Source of the DNA: Bacillota bacterium
GTDB lineage: Bacteria; Bacillota; Bacilli; Alicyclobacillales; SLC66
Assembly (NCBI GenBank): GCA_021821225.1
Contig: JAKACR010000101.1
Coordinates: forward strand, 1-9,217
Length of the DNA stretch: 9,217 nucleotides
Direction of reading: 5' to 3'
The notes beneath the pieces were generated by a model, which saw only the letters and a program-made list of their open reading frames with translations, did no database searches and was not told the DNA's origin. Position 1 is the first letter of the stretch; each line of letters opens with the position of its first letter. Made by a program: the position numbers and the translations under genes. Positions 1 through 6,035 of the stretch are shown here, in pieces.

Positions 1-1
1 A

Positions 2-748
2 CAGACAGGGACCGTCATTTTCACCGCGCACGGCGTCTCGCCCGCCGTGCGGACAAAGGCGGCTGAACGCGGACTACGGATCCTCGACGCCACCTGTCCC
101 GACGTGACCCGCACGCACGACCTGATCCGCGAGCGCGCGGCGCTTGGTTACGACATCCTGTACATCGGCCGCAAGGGTCATCCCGAACCGGAGGGAGCCG
201 TGGGCGTCGCGCCGCGCGCCGTCCATCTCGTCGAGACGAAAGACGACGTGGACAAATTGCGGATTGACAACCCGCGGATCGCGGTCACTAACCAGACCAC
301 ACTCAGTCAGTGGGACACGGCCGCGCTGATGGATTACATCAAGGAGCGTTACCCGCAGGCGGAGGTCTACAACGAGATCTGTCTCGCCACCCAGTTGCGC
401 CAGCAGGCGGTCGCAGAGCAGGTGCAAGACGCGCAGTTGTGCATCGTGGTCGGCGACCGGCGCAGCCACAACTCCAACCGTCTCGTGCAGGTGGCGCAGG
501 AAATCGGCGGCACTCCGGCGCGGCTTGTCGGCAGCGTCACAGACATCGACCCCGCATGGCTTCGCGACATCGCCACCGTGGCTGTTTCGGCCGGGTCCTC
601 CACGCCGAGCCCGGTCACGAAAACGGTGATCCAGTATCTCGAACAGTTTGACGGGCACGACCCGTCGACATGGCTTCCGCCAATCGAGCATCATCCGCCA
701 GCCATCCTGCCGCGCGCGCACCGCGCGGCGAAAGAGGACATGGGATAA
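2..748 (+). CDS. ispH: 4-hydroxy-3-methylbut-2-enyl diphosphate reductase (IspH/LytB), 5' end missing
   Basis: IspH catalyses the last step of the MEP isoprenoid pathway, reducing HMBPP to IPP and DMAPP with a [4Fe-4S] cluster in the cytoplasm. The frame is open from the window edge (first whole codon at 2), so about 60 N-terminal residues, including the first cluster cysteine, lie outside. The visible 248 residues carry the substrate-binding histidine motif TAHGVSP, the second cysteine in DATCPDVTRTH, NQTTLSQWD, the third cysteine in NEICLATQLRQQAV, the substrate-contacting SHNSNRL, and the C-terminal SAGSSTPSPVTK typical of Bacillus-type IspH. The tail (WLPPIEHHPPAILPR) also resembles the Bacillus form. 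A GTG at 47 lies inside the conserved fold and is not the start. The gene converges on sdhB across 89 bp, with no convincing intrinsic terminator between them. The frame is intact and the identification is secure. Confidence 0.96.
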   Translation, partial: QTGTVIFTAHGVSPAVRTKAAERGLRILDATCPDVTRTHDLIRERAALGYDILYIGRKGHPEPEGAVGVAPRAVHLVETKDDVDKLRIDNPRIAVTNQTTLSQWDTAALMDYIKERYPQAEVYNEICLATQLRQQAVAEQVQDAQLCIVVGDRRSHNSNRLVQVAQEIGGTPARLVGSVTDIDPAWLRDIATVAVSAGSSTPSPVTKTVIQYLEQFDGHDPSTWLPPIEHHPPAILPRAHRAAKEDMG

Positions 749-793
749 ATTCCGCACGGCACCGGCATCACACGTTCCCAAGGGAAAGACAGC

Positions 794-830
794 AAAGTCC
801 TCTGGACAGGCGATATCATTCCCGTCATGA
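794..830 (+). repeat. Copy 1 of an imperfect 37-bp interspersed repeat
   Basis: This stretch begins AAAGTCC, contains ACAGGCGA and ends near CATGA. It aligns without gaps to 2105-2141, with 29 of 37 positions identical. It lies between the convergent ispH and sdhB genes, ending 8 bp before the sdhB stop codon. The element type is not recognised. Confidence 0.5.
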
Positions 831-837
831 GGCGGCG

Positions 838-1608
838 TCAGGTGCGGAGCCACCTGGATACAGCATGCCTGTTCACATCCCGGTTCATCGCGGCGATGGC
901 GGTGGTGATCGGGATGCCTTTGGGGCACACCTGAACGCAATTTTGCGCATTCCCGCATTCGTGAATGCCGCCTTCGTCCATGAGGGCTTCCAGCCGTTCC
1001 TCCTTGTTCATCTCGCCGGTCGGGTGCATGTTAAAGCGCATGACCTGCGGCATGGCGAACGGTCCGATGAACGCCTGTTTGTCATTTACGTTGGGACACG
1101 CTTCCTGGCAGGCGCCGCAAGTGATGCACTTCGACAATTCATACGCCCACTGCCGGTCGTCCTCCGCCATGCGCGGTCCGCCGCCGAGGTCGTACGTACC
1201 GTCGATCGGCACCCACGCCTTGATCTTCTTCAGCGTCTCAAACATGCGCGACCGATCGACCACCAGATCGCGCACGACAGGAAACGTGCTGATCGGCTTG
1301 ATGCGGATTGGTTGCGCCAGTGAGTCAATCAGGGCGGCGCACGACTGGCGCGGCTTGCCGTTGATCACCATGGTGCAGGCTCCGCACACCTCTTCCAGGC
1401 AATTCGATTCCCAGACGACCGGTCTTGTCGCCTGGCCCTTCGCGTTGACCGGGTTGCGCTGGATCTCCATCAGGGCGGCGATCACATTCATTCCCGGACG
1501 CCACGGTACGGAAAATTCCTCTTCATAAGCCGGGCTCTTTGCGTCATCCTGCCGCAGGATCACTAAGCTGACCGTTTTGGTTTCAGTCCGCTGTTCCGTT
1601 GCATTCAC
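838..1608 (-). CDS. sdhB: Succinate dehydrogenase / fumarate reductase iron-sulfur subunit
   Basis: This is the electron-transfer subunit of respiratory complex II. It carries electrons from FAD on SdhA through three Fe-S clusters to menaquinone at the membrane subunit. It has 256 residues, close to the Bacillus SdhB length. The ligands are all visible: Cys70, 75, 78 and 90 for the [2Fe-2S] cluster (SNCLEEVCGAC), Cys161, 164, 167 and 171 (CITCGACQEACPN), and Cys218, 224 and 228 (ECGNAQNCVQVCPKG). The start is GTG at 1608, with AGAAGG about 8 nt upstream. A nearby ATG is out of frame. The usual Bacillota order is sdhC-sdhA-sdhB, but here neither sdhA nor sdhC lies upstream: the next gene is divergent and the 237-bp gap has its own promoter-like sequence. 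The complete ligand set argues for a functional protein assembling with partners encoded elsewhere. A separate fumarate reductase subunit is possible but less likely. Confidence 0.95.
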   Translation of the reverse strand: MNATEQRTETKTVSLVILRQDDAKSPAYEEEFSVPWRPGMNVIAALMEIQRNPVNAKGQATRPVVWESNCLEEVCGACTMVINGKPRQSCAALIDSLAQPIRIKPISTFPVVRDLVVDRSRMFETLKKIKAWVPIDGTYDLGGGPRMAEDDRQWAYELSKCITCGACQEACPNVNDKQAFIGPFAMPQVMRFNMHPTGEMNKEERLEALMDEGGIHECGNAQNCVQVCPKGIPITTAIAAMNRDVNRHAVSRWLRT

Positions 1609-1641
1609 ACTTTCGCCTTCTCTCCCGATTCATGACAACTT

Positions 1642-1688
1642 GATTCGCCCGCCATGCCGCACGAATCCCGCCGACGGCAAAGCTGCCG
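1642..1688 (-). promoter_or_regulatory. Structured sdhB leader with two small hairpins
   Basis: Between the putative sdhB promoter and its start there are two inverted repeats: GATTCG/CGAATC at 1642-1647 and 1662-1667, and CGGCA/TGCCG at 1675-1688 with a 4-nt loop. They would fold in the 5' untranslated RNA. Neither is followed by a U tract on the sdhB strand, so they are not obvious attenuators. The role is unknown. Confidence 0.25.
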
Positions 1689-1699
1689 CGTCGTCCTAT

Positions 1700-1705
1700 A
1701 TTATA
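1700..1705 (-). promoter_or_regulatory. Putative -10 element of the sdhB promoter
   Basis: A perfect TATAAT on the minus strand sits about 92 nt upstream of the sdhB GTG. The hexamer 17-18 nt upstream of it (around 1723-1729) is a poor -35 match. A TTGACG lies only 6 nt upstream of the -10, too close to act with it. The site supports sdhB being transcribed alone, but the call rests mostly on the -10. Confidence 0.35.
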
Positions 1706-1845
1706 CCGTTTCGTCAACAGGAACATGGATGACGTGGATCACGTTTCTGCGGAGAAAAAGGGTGATAATGAGTTGATGAGATCCGCACGGTCGGCTTTTT
1801 CTGCCGACGGCGGGACAATTACTCTGAAAAGTGGGGTGGACAGCC

Positions 1846-2103
1846 ATGCGCGTCAGAGAGCACTTTCTGTTGGGCACAGAGAAGGTGACGATTTCCGTGA
1901 CGGCCAAGGACGACGACGCTCGCATCCAATTGTTTGAAACGGCAATCGAGACGATCCTGGTACGCTATCAGGAGGAATTTGGAGCGAAGCAGTGCAAAGA
2001 TCTTCTGTCGCGGATCGCCGCGCTCGATGTCGCGGCGCCAAACTGGCGTCTTTCTCCCGACCAGTCGTGCTGGAACGAGACGCAGCGCCTGGGGGAGCGG
2101 TGA
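1846..2103 (+). CDS. Small protein of unknown function (85 aa)
   Basis: I do not recognise this protein. The ATG at 1846 is preceded by GGGGTGG at 1833-1839 with 6-nt spacing. An in-frame GTG at 1831 overlaps that Shine-Dalgarno sequence and is less likely. The product begins MRVREHFLLGTEKVTISV, is soluble with no signal peptide or membrane segment, and appears mainly helical in its middle (LFETAIETILVRYQEEFG). It has two cysteines (KQCKD and SCWNE) that do not form a metal motif. It is divergent from sdhB across a 237-bp gap and is followed directly by a repeat and hairpins. The good ribosome site and unbiased amphipathic sequence make it likely to be real, but no neighbour suggests a role. 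Confidence 0.6.
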   Translation: MRVREHFLLGTEKVTISVTAKDDDARIQLFETAIETILVRYQEEFGAKQCKDLLSRIAALDVAAPNWRLSPDQSCWNETQRLGER

Positions 2104-2104
2104 T

Positions 2105-2141
2105 AAAGTCCACTGCACAGGCGACCTGATTCCAGACATAA
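2105..2141 (+). repeat. Copy 2 of the imperfect 37-bp interspersed repeat
   Basis: It begins one base after the stop codon of the small upstream gene and matches 794-830 at 29 of 37 positions, sharing AAAGTCC, ACAGGCGA, ATTCC and CAT blocks. Its right half forms the left arms of the following hairpin structure. Like copy 1, it lies between two convergent genes. Confidence 0.5.
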
Positions 2142-2188
2142 CGTTTGAGGCTTCAGTCAAACGTTATATCTGCCGTTTCCCGCCTGTG
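2116..2188 (+). repeat. Nested inverted-repeat structure (candidate structured RNA or bidirectional 3' end)
   Basis: Two nested stems are visible. The outer stem pairs CACAGGCG (2116-2123) with CGCCTGTG (2181-2188). The inner stem pairs ATAACGTTTGA (2138-2148) perfectly with TCAAACGTTAT (2157-2167) around the 8-nt loop GGCTTCAG. One mismatch further out, CAGA (2133-2136) pairs with TCTG (2169-2172), giving 15 of 16 paired positions. No U tract follows on either strand, so a standard intrinsic terminator is not shown. It lies between the convergent small gene and the GNAT gene and could serve the 3' end of either transcript. Confidence 0.6.
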
Positions 2189-2196
2189 GAAGCTTG

Positions 2197-2231
2197 GGTA
2201 ATCCCATGTCCCAAGGGGACATGGGATTACC
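2197..2231 (+). repeat. Perfect 16-bp hairpin with 3-nt loop
   Basis: GGTAATCCCATGTCCC (2197-2212) is the exact reverse complement of 2216-2231, separated by AAG. This is the strongest stem in the window. CTTGGG (2193-2198) could pair instead with CCCAAG (2210-2215), giving an alternative weaker hairpin. Neither strand has a T run after the stem. Possible roles are a 3'-end stabiliser, a factor-assisted bidirectional terminator, or a palindromic repeat of the REP or MITE-remnant kind. Confidence 0.65.
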
Positions 2232-2268
2232 TCCGACCGTACCCGGATCACGCCAACTGTTTTGCGGC

Positions 2269-3393
2269 TCAGATGTAGTTCAGATCATCCGTGCGGGGCA
2301 GCGGGATCTGAAGGCCGTCCGGGCCAAAAAACCAGGCGGATAGTTCAGCGAAGCCGCGCAGCGTCATATCCCGCACCGCTTCTCCCTGTTTCGCGCCCTG
2401 CGGCCAGCGGACGGTCCACTCCTGCGCGGCGCTCTCCCGCAGGGAGGGAATGACGCCATAGCGCTCGACCAGCGCCGGTCCAAACTCTTTTAAGAGCATT
2501 TCCGGATTCAGCACGCGCAGCGTCCCCTGGTTGGACCCCTCTTCCATGAGCACCCCCGCCCGCCGCAACAGCGAGCGCAGAGTCAGGTCGTCTCGGTTCG
2601 CGTACAGCCGAGCAGCGGGCGCGCCAAATCCGTCTTTGGCCGCCTGCGCAAGCGCGAACAGAGCGTCGCGGGCGCCCGCCCATTCGATGAGATGGACGGG
2701 TGCGTTCGCCCGGTTCGGGAGTGCGGCAATCGCATACGCGACCATCCGACCGTCCTGCTCCGCCGCGAACACCGCGGGCGAATGTGGCGCGGCGCGGAAG
2801 TGCGGCGCCGCAAGCGAGCGCAGCAAGCCGCGCATCTGCTCGGGCGTGCGCGCGAAACGCCGCGGTTCGGCCGTGTACAGACTGTGCAGCGCCTCCGCCG
2901 CTTCCTCGGGCACCACGCGGCGCACGGAAAACGGCGCAAACAACGAAGCATCCGCCGACGCATCCAGCCACGCGGCGTAAAACGCGCCAAAATCGACACA
3001 CCCAATCCGCCGGTAGATGGACAGCCCGCCTGAGACGAGCAGAACGCTCGTGTCGGCCGCAAAATCGGCCAACACCCGCTCGATCATAGCCGACGCAAAG
3101 TGGCGCCCGCGATACGCGGCATCTGTGCAGACTGATCCCATGGAGGCAACGGAAATCCGCACGCCGCAGGTGACCACACTACCCGGCATCATTCCCACCA
3201 GCCCGACGGGGCGTCCCGCGTCCTCCACATAGTACAGATTCGCGGCGTTATCGCCGCCAAACATCAGGGGAAACTCCTTTGGCATACCGGTTCCCGGTTC
3301 GATATCCGGGCGAAACACCCTGTCCGACAACCTGCCGAGCGCCTCCACCTCATCGGGTGTGGCGCGCTTGACAACCACCTGGTCCACGTTCAT
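2269..3393 (-). CDS. Eis-like GNAT family N-acetyltransferase
   Basis: A 374-residue protein of the Eis-type GNAT family, whose members transfer acetyl groups from acetyl-CoA to amines. Mycobacterial Eis acetylates aminoglycosides, but Bacillota homologues mostly have unknown substrates. The N-terminal GNAT fold carries the acetyl-CoA motif YRGRHFASAM (residues 94-103), preceded by the beta strand SVASMGSVCT, and then SIYRRIGC (125-132), matching the IYxRxG segment of Eis. The remaining 230 residues fit the second GNAT-like domain and the C-terminal SCP2-like domain of the family. The start ATG has GAGAGG 7 nt upstream. The gene lies 126 bp downstream of the broken ROK gene on the same strand, with a short repeat in the gap. 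The frame is intact and there is no membrane segment. The family call is strong; the substrate is unknown. Confidence 0.88.
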   Translation of the reverse strand: MNVDQVVVKRATPDEVEALGRLSDRVFRPDIEPGTGMPKEFPLMFGGDNAANLYYVEDAGRPVGLVGMMPGSVVTCGVRISVASMGSVCTDAAYRGRHFASAMIERVLADFAADTSVLLVSGGLSIYRRIGCVDFGAFYAAWLDASADASLFAPFSVRRVVPEEAAEALHSLYTAEPRRFARTPEQMRGLLRSLAAPHFRAAPHSPAVFAAEQDGRMVAYAIAALPNRANAPVHLIEWAGARDALFALAQAAKDGFGAPAARLYANRDDLTLRSLLRRAGVLMEEGSNQGTLRVLNPEMLLKEFGPALVERYGVIPSLRESAAQEWTVRWPQGAKQGEAVRDMTLRGFAELSAWFFGPDGLQIPLPRTDDLNYI

Positions 3394-3419
3394 TCTTCAA
3401 CCTCTCTCGCGACAGTTTT

Positions 3420-3448
3420 AGAGGTCGTTCAAAAAGGGGGCAGAACTC
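3420..3448 (+). repeat. Copy 1 of a short direct repeat upstream of the GNAT gene
   Basis: AGAGGTCGTTCAAAAAGG continuing to CAGAACTC matches 5702-5729 with two substitutions and one indel. It lies 27 bp upstream of the GNAT start codon; copy 2 lies 29 bp upstream of the VIT start codon, in the same orientation relative to its gene. No transposase is present nearby. Confidence 0.55.
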
Positions 3449-3457
3449 TTTTTGAAC
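3427..3457 (-). repeat. Perfect 10-bp inverted repeat upstream of the GNAT gene
   Basis: GTTCAAAAAG (3427-3436) is exactly complementary to CTTTTTGAAC (3448-3457) around an 11-nt loop, so the direct repeat here is built into a hairpin. The copy at 5702 lacks the second arm. It could be a weak terminator between the ROK and GNAT transcripts, an operator, or the remnant end of an insertion element. Confidence 0.45.
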
Positions 3458-3519
3458 AGGCTTATTTGGATTGCGCCGCGTATTCCCCATCATCGGCGCG
3501 TCCGCGCAGTTGCAGTCGC

Positions 3520-4707
3520 TCAGATGCTCACGCCGCCAATCGCCCGCGCCCACAGGCCTGCGCGTTCAAACGCCAGCACGGCGGCGCCAACGAGCGGCGC
3601 CGCATCGCCGAGCACGCCTGGCAGGATCGGCGGCGTTTCACTGCGCAAATGACGCAAGCGACGCCCCAGCTCGTCCTGCACCAAAGCGATGAACGCAGGG
3701 TCTCCGGAAAACATTCCCACCAGAATCACAGCCTGCGGATCGGTGAGATTCACCAGGGAGGCGAGGCCCGCTCCGAGCATCGCGGCGGTCGCGCGCAGTG
3801 CTTCGCTTCCTTTCGATTGCGCGAGTTCACTCAGCAGCGCACGGCGATCGGACCCTTCCAGCAGTTCCTCCCAGTCGGCGCCTATATCCCGCGCCTCCTC
3901 CACCAGTCTGCGCTTTACAGCAGACCAGCGAACAAACTGTTCAAGGCATCCACGTCCCCCGCACGCACATCCCCGTCCCAATCGATCGTCACGTGGCCGA
4001 ACTCTCCCGCATTGCCGAGAGTGCCCAGAGCCAGCCGCCGGTCGACCAACAGTCCCGCTCCCACCGCACGGTCGACCAGCACATACGCGAAGTTGTCGAG
4101 TCCTCTTCCGGCGCCCGCACATCTTTCGCCAAGCGCCGCGGCATTCACGTCATTTTCTATCCAACTCGGTACCCCGAATGTCTGTTCAAGCGACTCCGCC
4201 AAGGGAATGTCCCGCCATCCGTAGTTCGCCGCGCTGACGATTGCGCCGGCCTGACGATCCAGCAAGCCGGGCGCAACCACCCCGATACCGACAACCGTGT
4301 GCGGACTGCGTTCCTGCAAAAGCCGCTCCACCGCTTCATGGGCCGCGGCCAGACAGTCGGCGCGCTGTATAAGGGCAGGTCGATCCGCATGTCCGACTGG
4401 AGCAGCAGGTTTGTCCACGCCGCCGTTACGCGGTCACCCTCGACACCGACAGCCACGACATGGCGCGCATCCCAGTCCACGTCAAGCAGGTTGGACTTGC
4501 GGCCGCCGTTTGAATGACCCGCGCGACCTCCCGCACAATTCCTTCCCCGCTCAGTTCTCCGACCGCGCTTGTGACGGTGCTCGGGCTCAACTGGACCATC
4601 CGGGCGATCTCGGCGCGCGACACAGGCGCTTGCTCCACAAGCATCTGCAGCACCAAGCGCCGGTTGATCTCCTGGATCGATTTGAGATCGCCTGCGCCAC
4701 CGGCCAT
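3520..4707 (-). pseudogene. ROK family transcriptional repressor (NagC/XylR type), three frameshifts
   Basis: ROK repressors bind DNA through an N-terminal winged helix and are released by a sugar or sugar phosphate bound to the C-terminal ROK fold. The pieces lie in three reading frames but join in correct order. The first (4707 to about 4510) gives MAGGAGDLKSIQEINRRLVL and the helix-turn-helix SRAEIARMVQLSPSTVTSAV. The second (to about 4375) gives NGGRKSNLLDVDWDARHVV. The third (to about 3973) gives VGIGVVAPGLLD, the sugar-site ENDVNAAALGE and GEFGHVTIDWDG. The fourth gives CACGGRGCLEQF, the zinc motif, and the normal C-terminus. Restoring one base at each junction yields about 396 residues, normal for the family. 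The likely sites are the T run 4509-4511, G run 4373-4375 and C run 3971-3974. As written it cannot make a full repressor. The ATG at 4707 has only a distant AGGG, so the start is uncertain. Confidence 0.88.
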
Positions 4708-4733
4708 ATTGCACAAAATCCCTTTCCAACTTC

Positions 4734-4752
4734 GTTTCTCCAGTAAAGAAAC
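4734..4752 (-). promoter_or_regulatory. Candidate operator of the ROK gene
   Basis: GTTTCT (4734-4739) and AGAAAC (4747-4752) form a 6-bp inverted repeat with a 7-nt spacer between the promoter and the start of the ROK reading frame. An AT-containing dyad at this position is where an autoregulating repressor would bind. Assignment to ROK is an inference from position only. Confidence 0.35.
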
Positions 4753-4767
4753 CAAGAATCCATCCTG

Positions 4768-4795
4768 AATATAGCATGAAAACAAGAGTTGTCAA
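4768..4795 (-). promoter_or_regulatory. Sigma-A-type promoter for the ROK pseudogene
   Basis: On the minus strand, a consensus TTGACA (4790-4795) and TATATT (4768-4773) are separated by 16 nt, with TGC just before the -10 adding an extended -10. It is the best-matching promoter in the window and lies about 60 nt upstream of the ROK start. It has stayed intact although the gene is broken. Confidence 0.65.
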
Positions 4796-4995
4796 CACAA
4801 TTACGTATTAACAATCTCTCCTTCCATGACTCAGTTCCGGGGCAGTCCACTCTCCTCCCATCCGATCTAATCCTTGTGATTGTCGCGTTGATACAACTGA
4901 CACGGTAGTTCGGTTTTTTGTCGCAGGCAAAACGCGAACTTCCCCAGGAAGCGATGTGGCCGAATCCGCCGGGGACACCGGCCGAACCGGTCGTT

Positions 4996-5673
4996 TCACC
5001 GGATGAACAGCCGCGCTCCGGCTGCGCCAAGCCCGTACGCCGCGAGTCCGACGATGATGCCCGCAAACATCATTTCGAGTCCTCCCGCCCACCACAACCG
5101 GCCCGTCAATTTGCTCTTGGCCGCTCCGACGACAAAATGGGCGATGATGCTGACGATGGCGGCCAGCCAGAAACCCGGCACGCCGGCGACAAACAGCAGC
5201 GGAAACAGGGGAATCATGCCGCCGATCCACGTCGATATCCCGCCAAACAGCGCGGAATCCAGCGGCCGCTTGCGGTGGTCGCCGTGAAACCCGTGTTCCA
5301 TCACCAGCAGCAGGCGGACGATATTTTCCGGTTTGTCCGCGATCCGCTGGCTGATCCAGCCCGCTTCGCTATCCGTGAAGCCAAGCGCCGTGAAGTGGCC
5401 GCCAAGCAGGGCGAGCTGTTCCTCCGGATGCTCGTCGTGCGCGACAAATTGCCGCCGACGCACGTTGTCCACCAATTCATTTTCCGACTTGGCGGCGAGC
5501 CACGCCCCCGCCGCCATGGACAACCCGCTCGCGATCACGCCGAACATGCCTGACATCAGGATGAATTGCCGGCTCGCACCATAGCCGGAAACGCCGGCGA
5601 TGATCCCGAAAATAGCTGCAAGCCCATCGTTGATCCCATAAATAGAATCGGACAGCCAATACCTTACATTCAT
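4996..5673 (-). CDS. VIT1/CCC1 family Fe2+/Mn2+ transporter
   Basis: A 225-residue membrane protein of the VIT/CCC1 family (DUF125), which moves ferrous iron or manganese across a membrane, typically by H+ antiport and serving metal detoxification or storage. The N-terminus contains DGLAAIFGIIAGVSG (16-30), the family's first transmembrane helix with its conserved Asp and Gly residues. Five hydrophobic segments are visible at about 15-30, 38-62, 140-165, 168-188 and 197-217. Between the second and third lies a soluble stretch rich in Glu and His (EHPEEQLALLGGHF and MEHGFHGDH), matching the metal-binding helices of VIT1. The ATG has GGGAGG 6 nt upstream. The gene is upstream of the ROK pseudogene on the same strand, but the latter has its own promoter. 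A short repeat lies 29 bp upstream of the start. The metal preference cannot be read from the sequence. Confidence 0.92.
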   Translation of the reverse strand: MNVRYWLSDSIYGINDGLAAIFGIIAGVSGYGASRQFILMSGMFGVIASGLSMAAGAWLAAKSENELVDNVRRRQFVAHDEHPEEQLALLGGHFTALGFTDSEAGWISQRIADKPENIVRLLLVMEHGFHGDHRKRPLDSALFGGISTWIGGMIPLFPLLFVAGVPGFWLAAIVSIIAHFVVGAAKSKLTGRLWWAGGLEMMFAGIIVGLAAYGLGAAGARLFIR

Positions 5674-5701
5674 CAGGTGCCTCCCACGATCTCACGGTAT
5701 A

Positions 5702-5729
5702 AGAGGTTGTTCAAAAAAGGGCAGAACTC
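5702..5729 (+). repeat. Copy 2 of the short direct repeat upstream of the VIT gene
   Basis: AGAGGTTGTTCAAAAAAGGG followed by CAGAACTC corresponds to 3420-3448. Together the copies flank the segment containing the ROK pseudogene and the VIT gene in direct orientation. The inverted second arm seen at copy 1 is absent here. Confidence 0.55.
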
Positions 5730-5983
5730 CCCGGCGCATGGCGGAGATATCGCCAAAAACACGACAACGCCGACAGGATACATGATAGCTGGAAGCGAGG
5801 GAGGAGGCGAGACGCAAAAGAACAAACCAACAATAGCTCAAATGGACTATCCCAGTCCAAAAATGATTCTGTGCAAAACTCGAAAGATATCGGACACGAC
5901 GGTATTTGCCTGTGAAATCTAGTTTATTCCATGCAAACCAGTCAACTATCATCCTGCATCTGGCATACGGTGGACAGATGGTC
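5730..5983. other. Non-coding gap between the VIT and chemoreceptor genes
   Basis: This AT-richer stretch separates two divergent genes. Short open frames cross it on both strands but have no ribosome site or recognisable protein. One inverted repeat is visible, TGGACT/AGTCCA at 5843-5859 with a 5-nt loop, which could be an operator for either gene. I see no tRNA, terminator with a T run, or clear promoter for the VIT gene. Confidence 0.4.
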
Positions 5984-5989
5984 TATAAT
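5960..5989 (+). promoter_or_regulatory. Putative promoter of the chemoreceptor gene
   Basis: A perfect TATAAT at 5984-5989 is preceded 18 nt upstream by CTGGCA (5960-5965), which matches four of six -35 positions. Transcription would begin near 5996. That puts the in-frame ATG codons at 5931 and 6003 before or at the RNA 5' end and favours the ATG at 6036. Confidence 0.4.
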
Positions 5990-6035
5990 CTGCAAAGGGG
6001 TTATGTACAGTCTAGCAGGGGAGCGACCGATATCC

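Noticed and set aside
774..786. Terminator hairpin between ispH and sdhB
   Set aside because: TTCCC-AA-GGGAA has a 2-nt loop and no T run, which is too weak to call.
74..958. 294-codon open frame on the minus strand across ispH
   Set aside because: It is antisense to a clear ispH, low in recognisable motifs, and rich in Arg/His as expected for a GC-rich shadow frame.
3466..4224. Long plus-strand open frame across the ROK region
   Set aside because: The minus strand encodes recognisable ROK motifs throughout; the plus frame shows only low-complexity Arg/Ser/Pro sequence.
4978..4992. Terminator of the VIT gene (ACCGG/CCGGT)
   Set aside because: The 5-bp stem overlaps the sequence just at the stop codon and is not followed by a U tract.
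4918..5553. 211-codon plus-strand open frame opposite the VIT gene
   Set aside because: It is antisense to a well-supported membrane protein and has no ribosome site or motif.
5692..5952. 86-codon minus-strand open frame upstream of the VIT gene
   Set aside because: It has no Shine-Dalgarno and resembles no protein. Its last codons, and part of a similar frame at 3350-3553, simply translate the short direct repeat.
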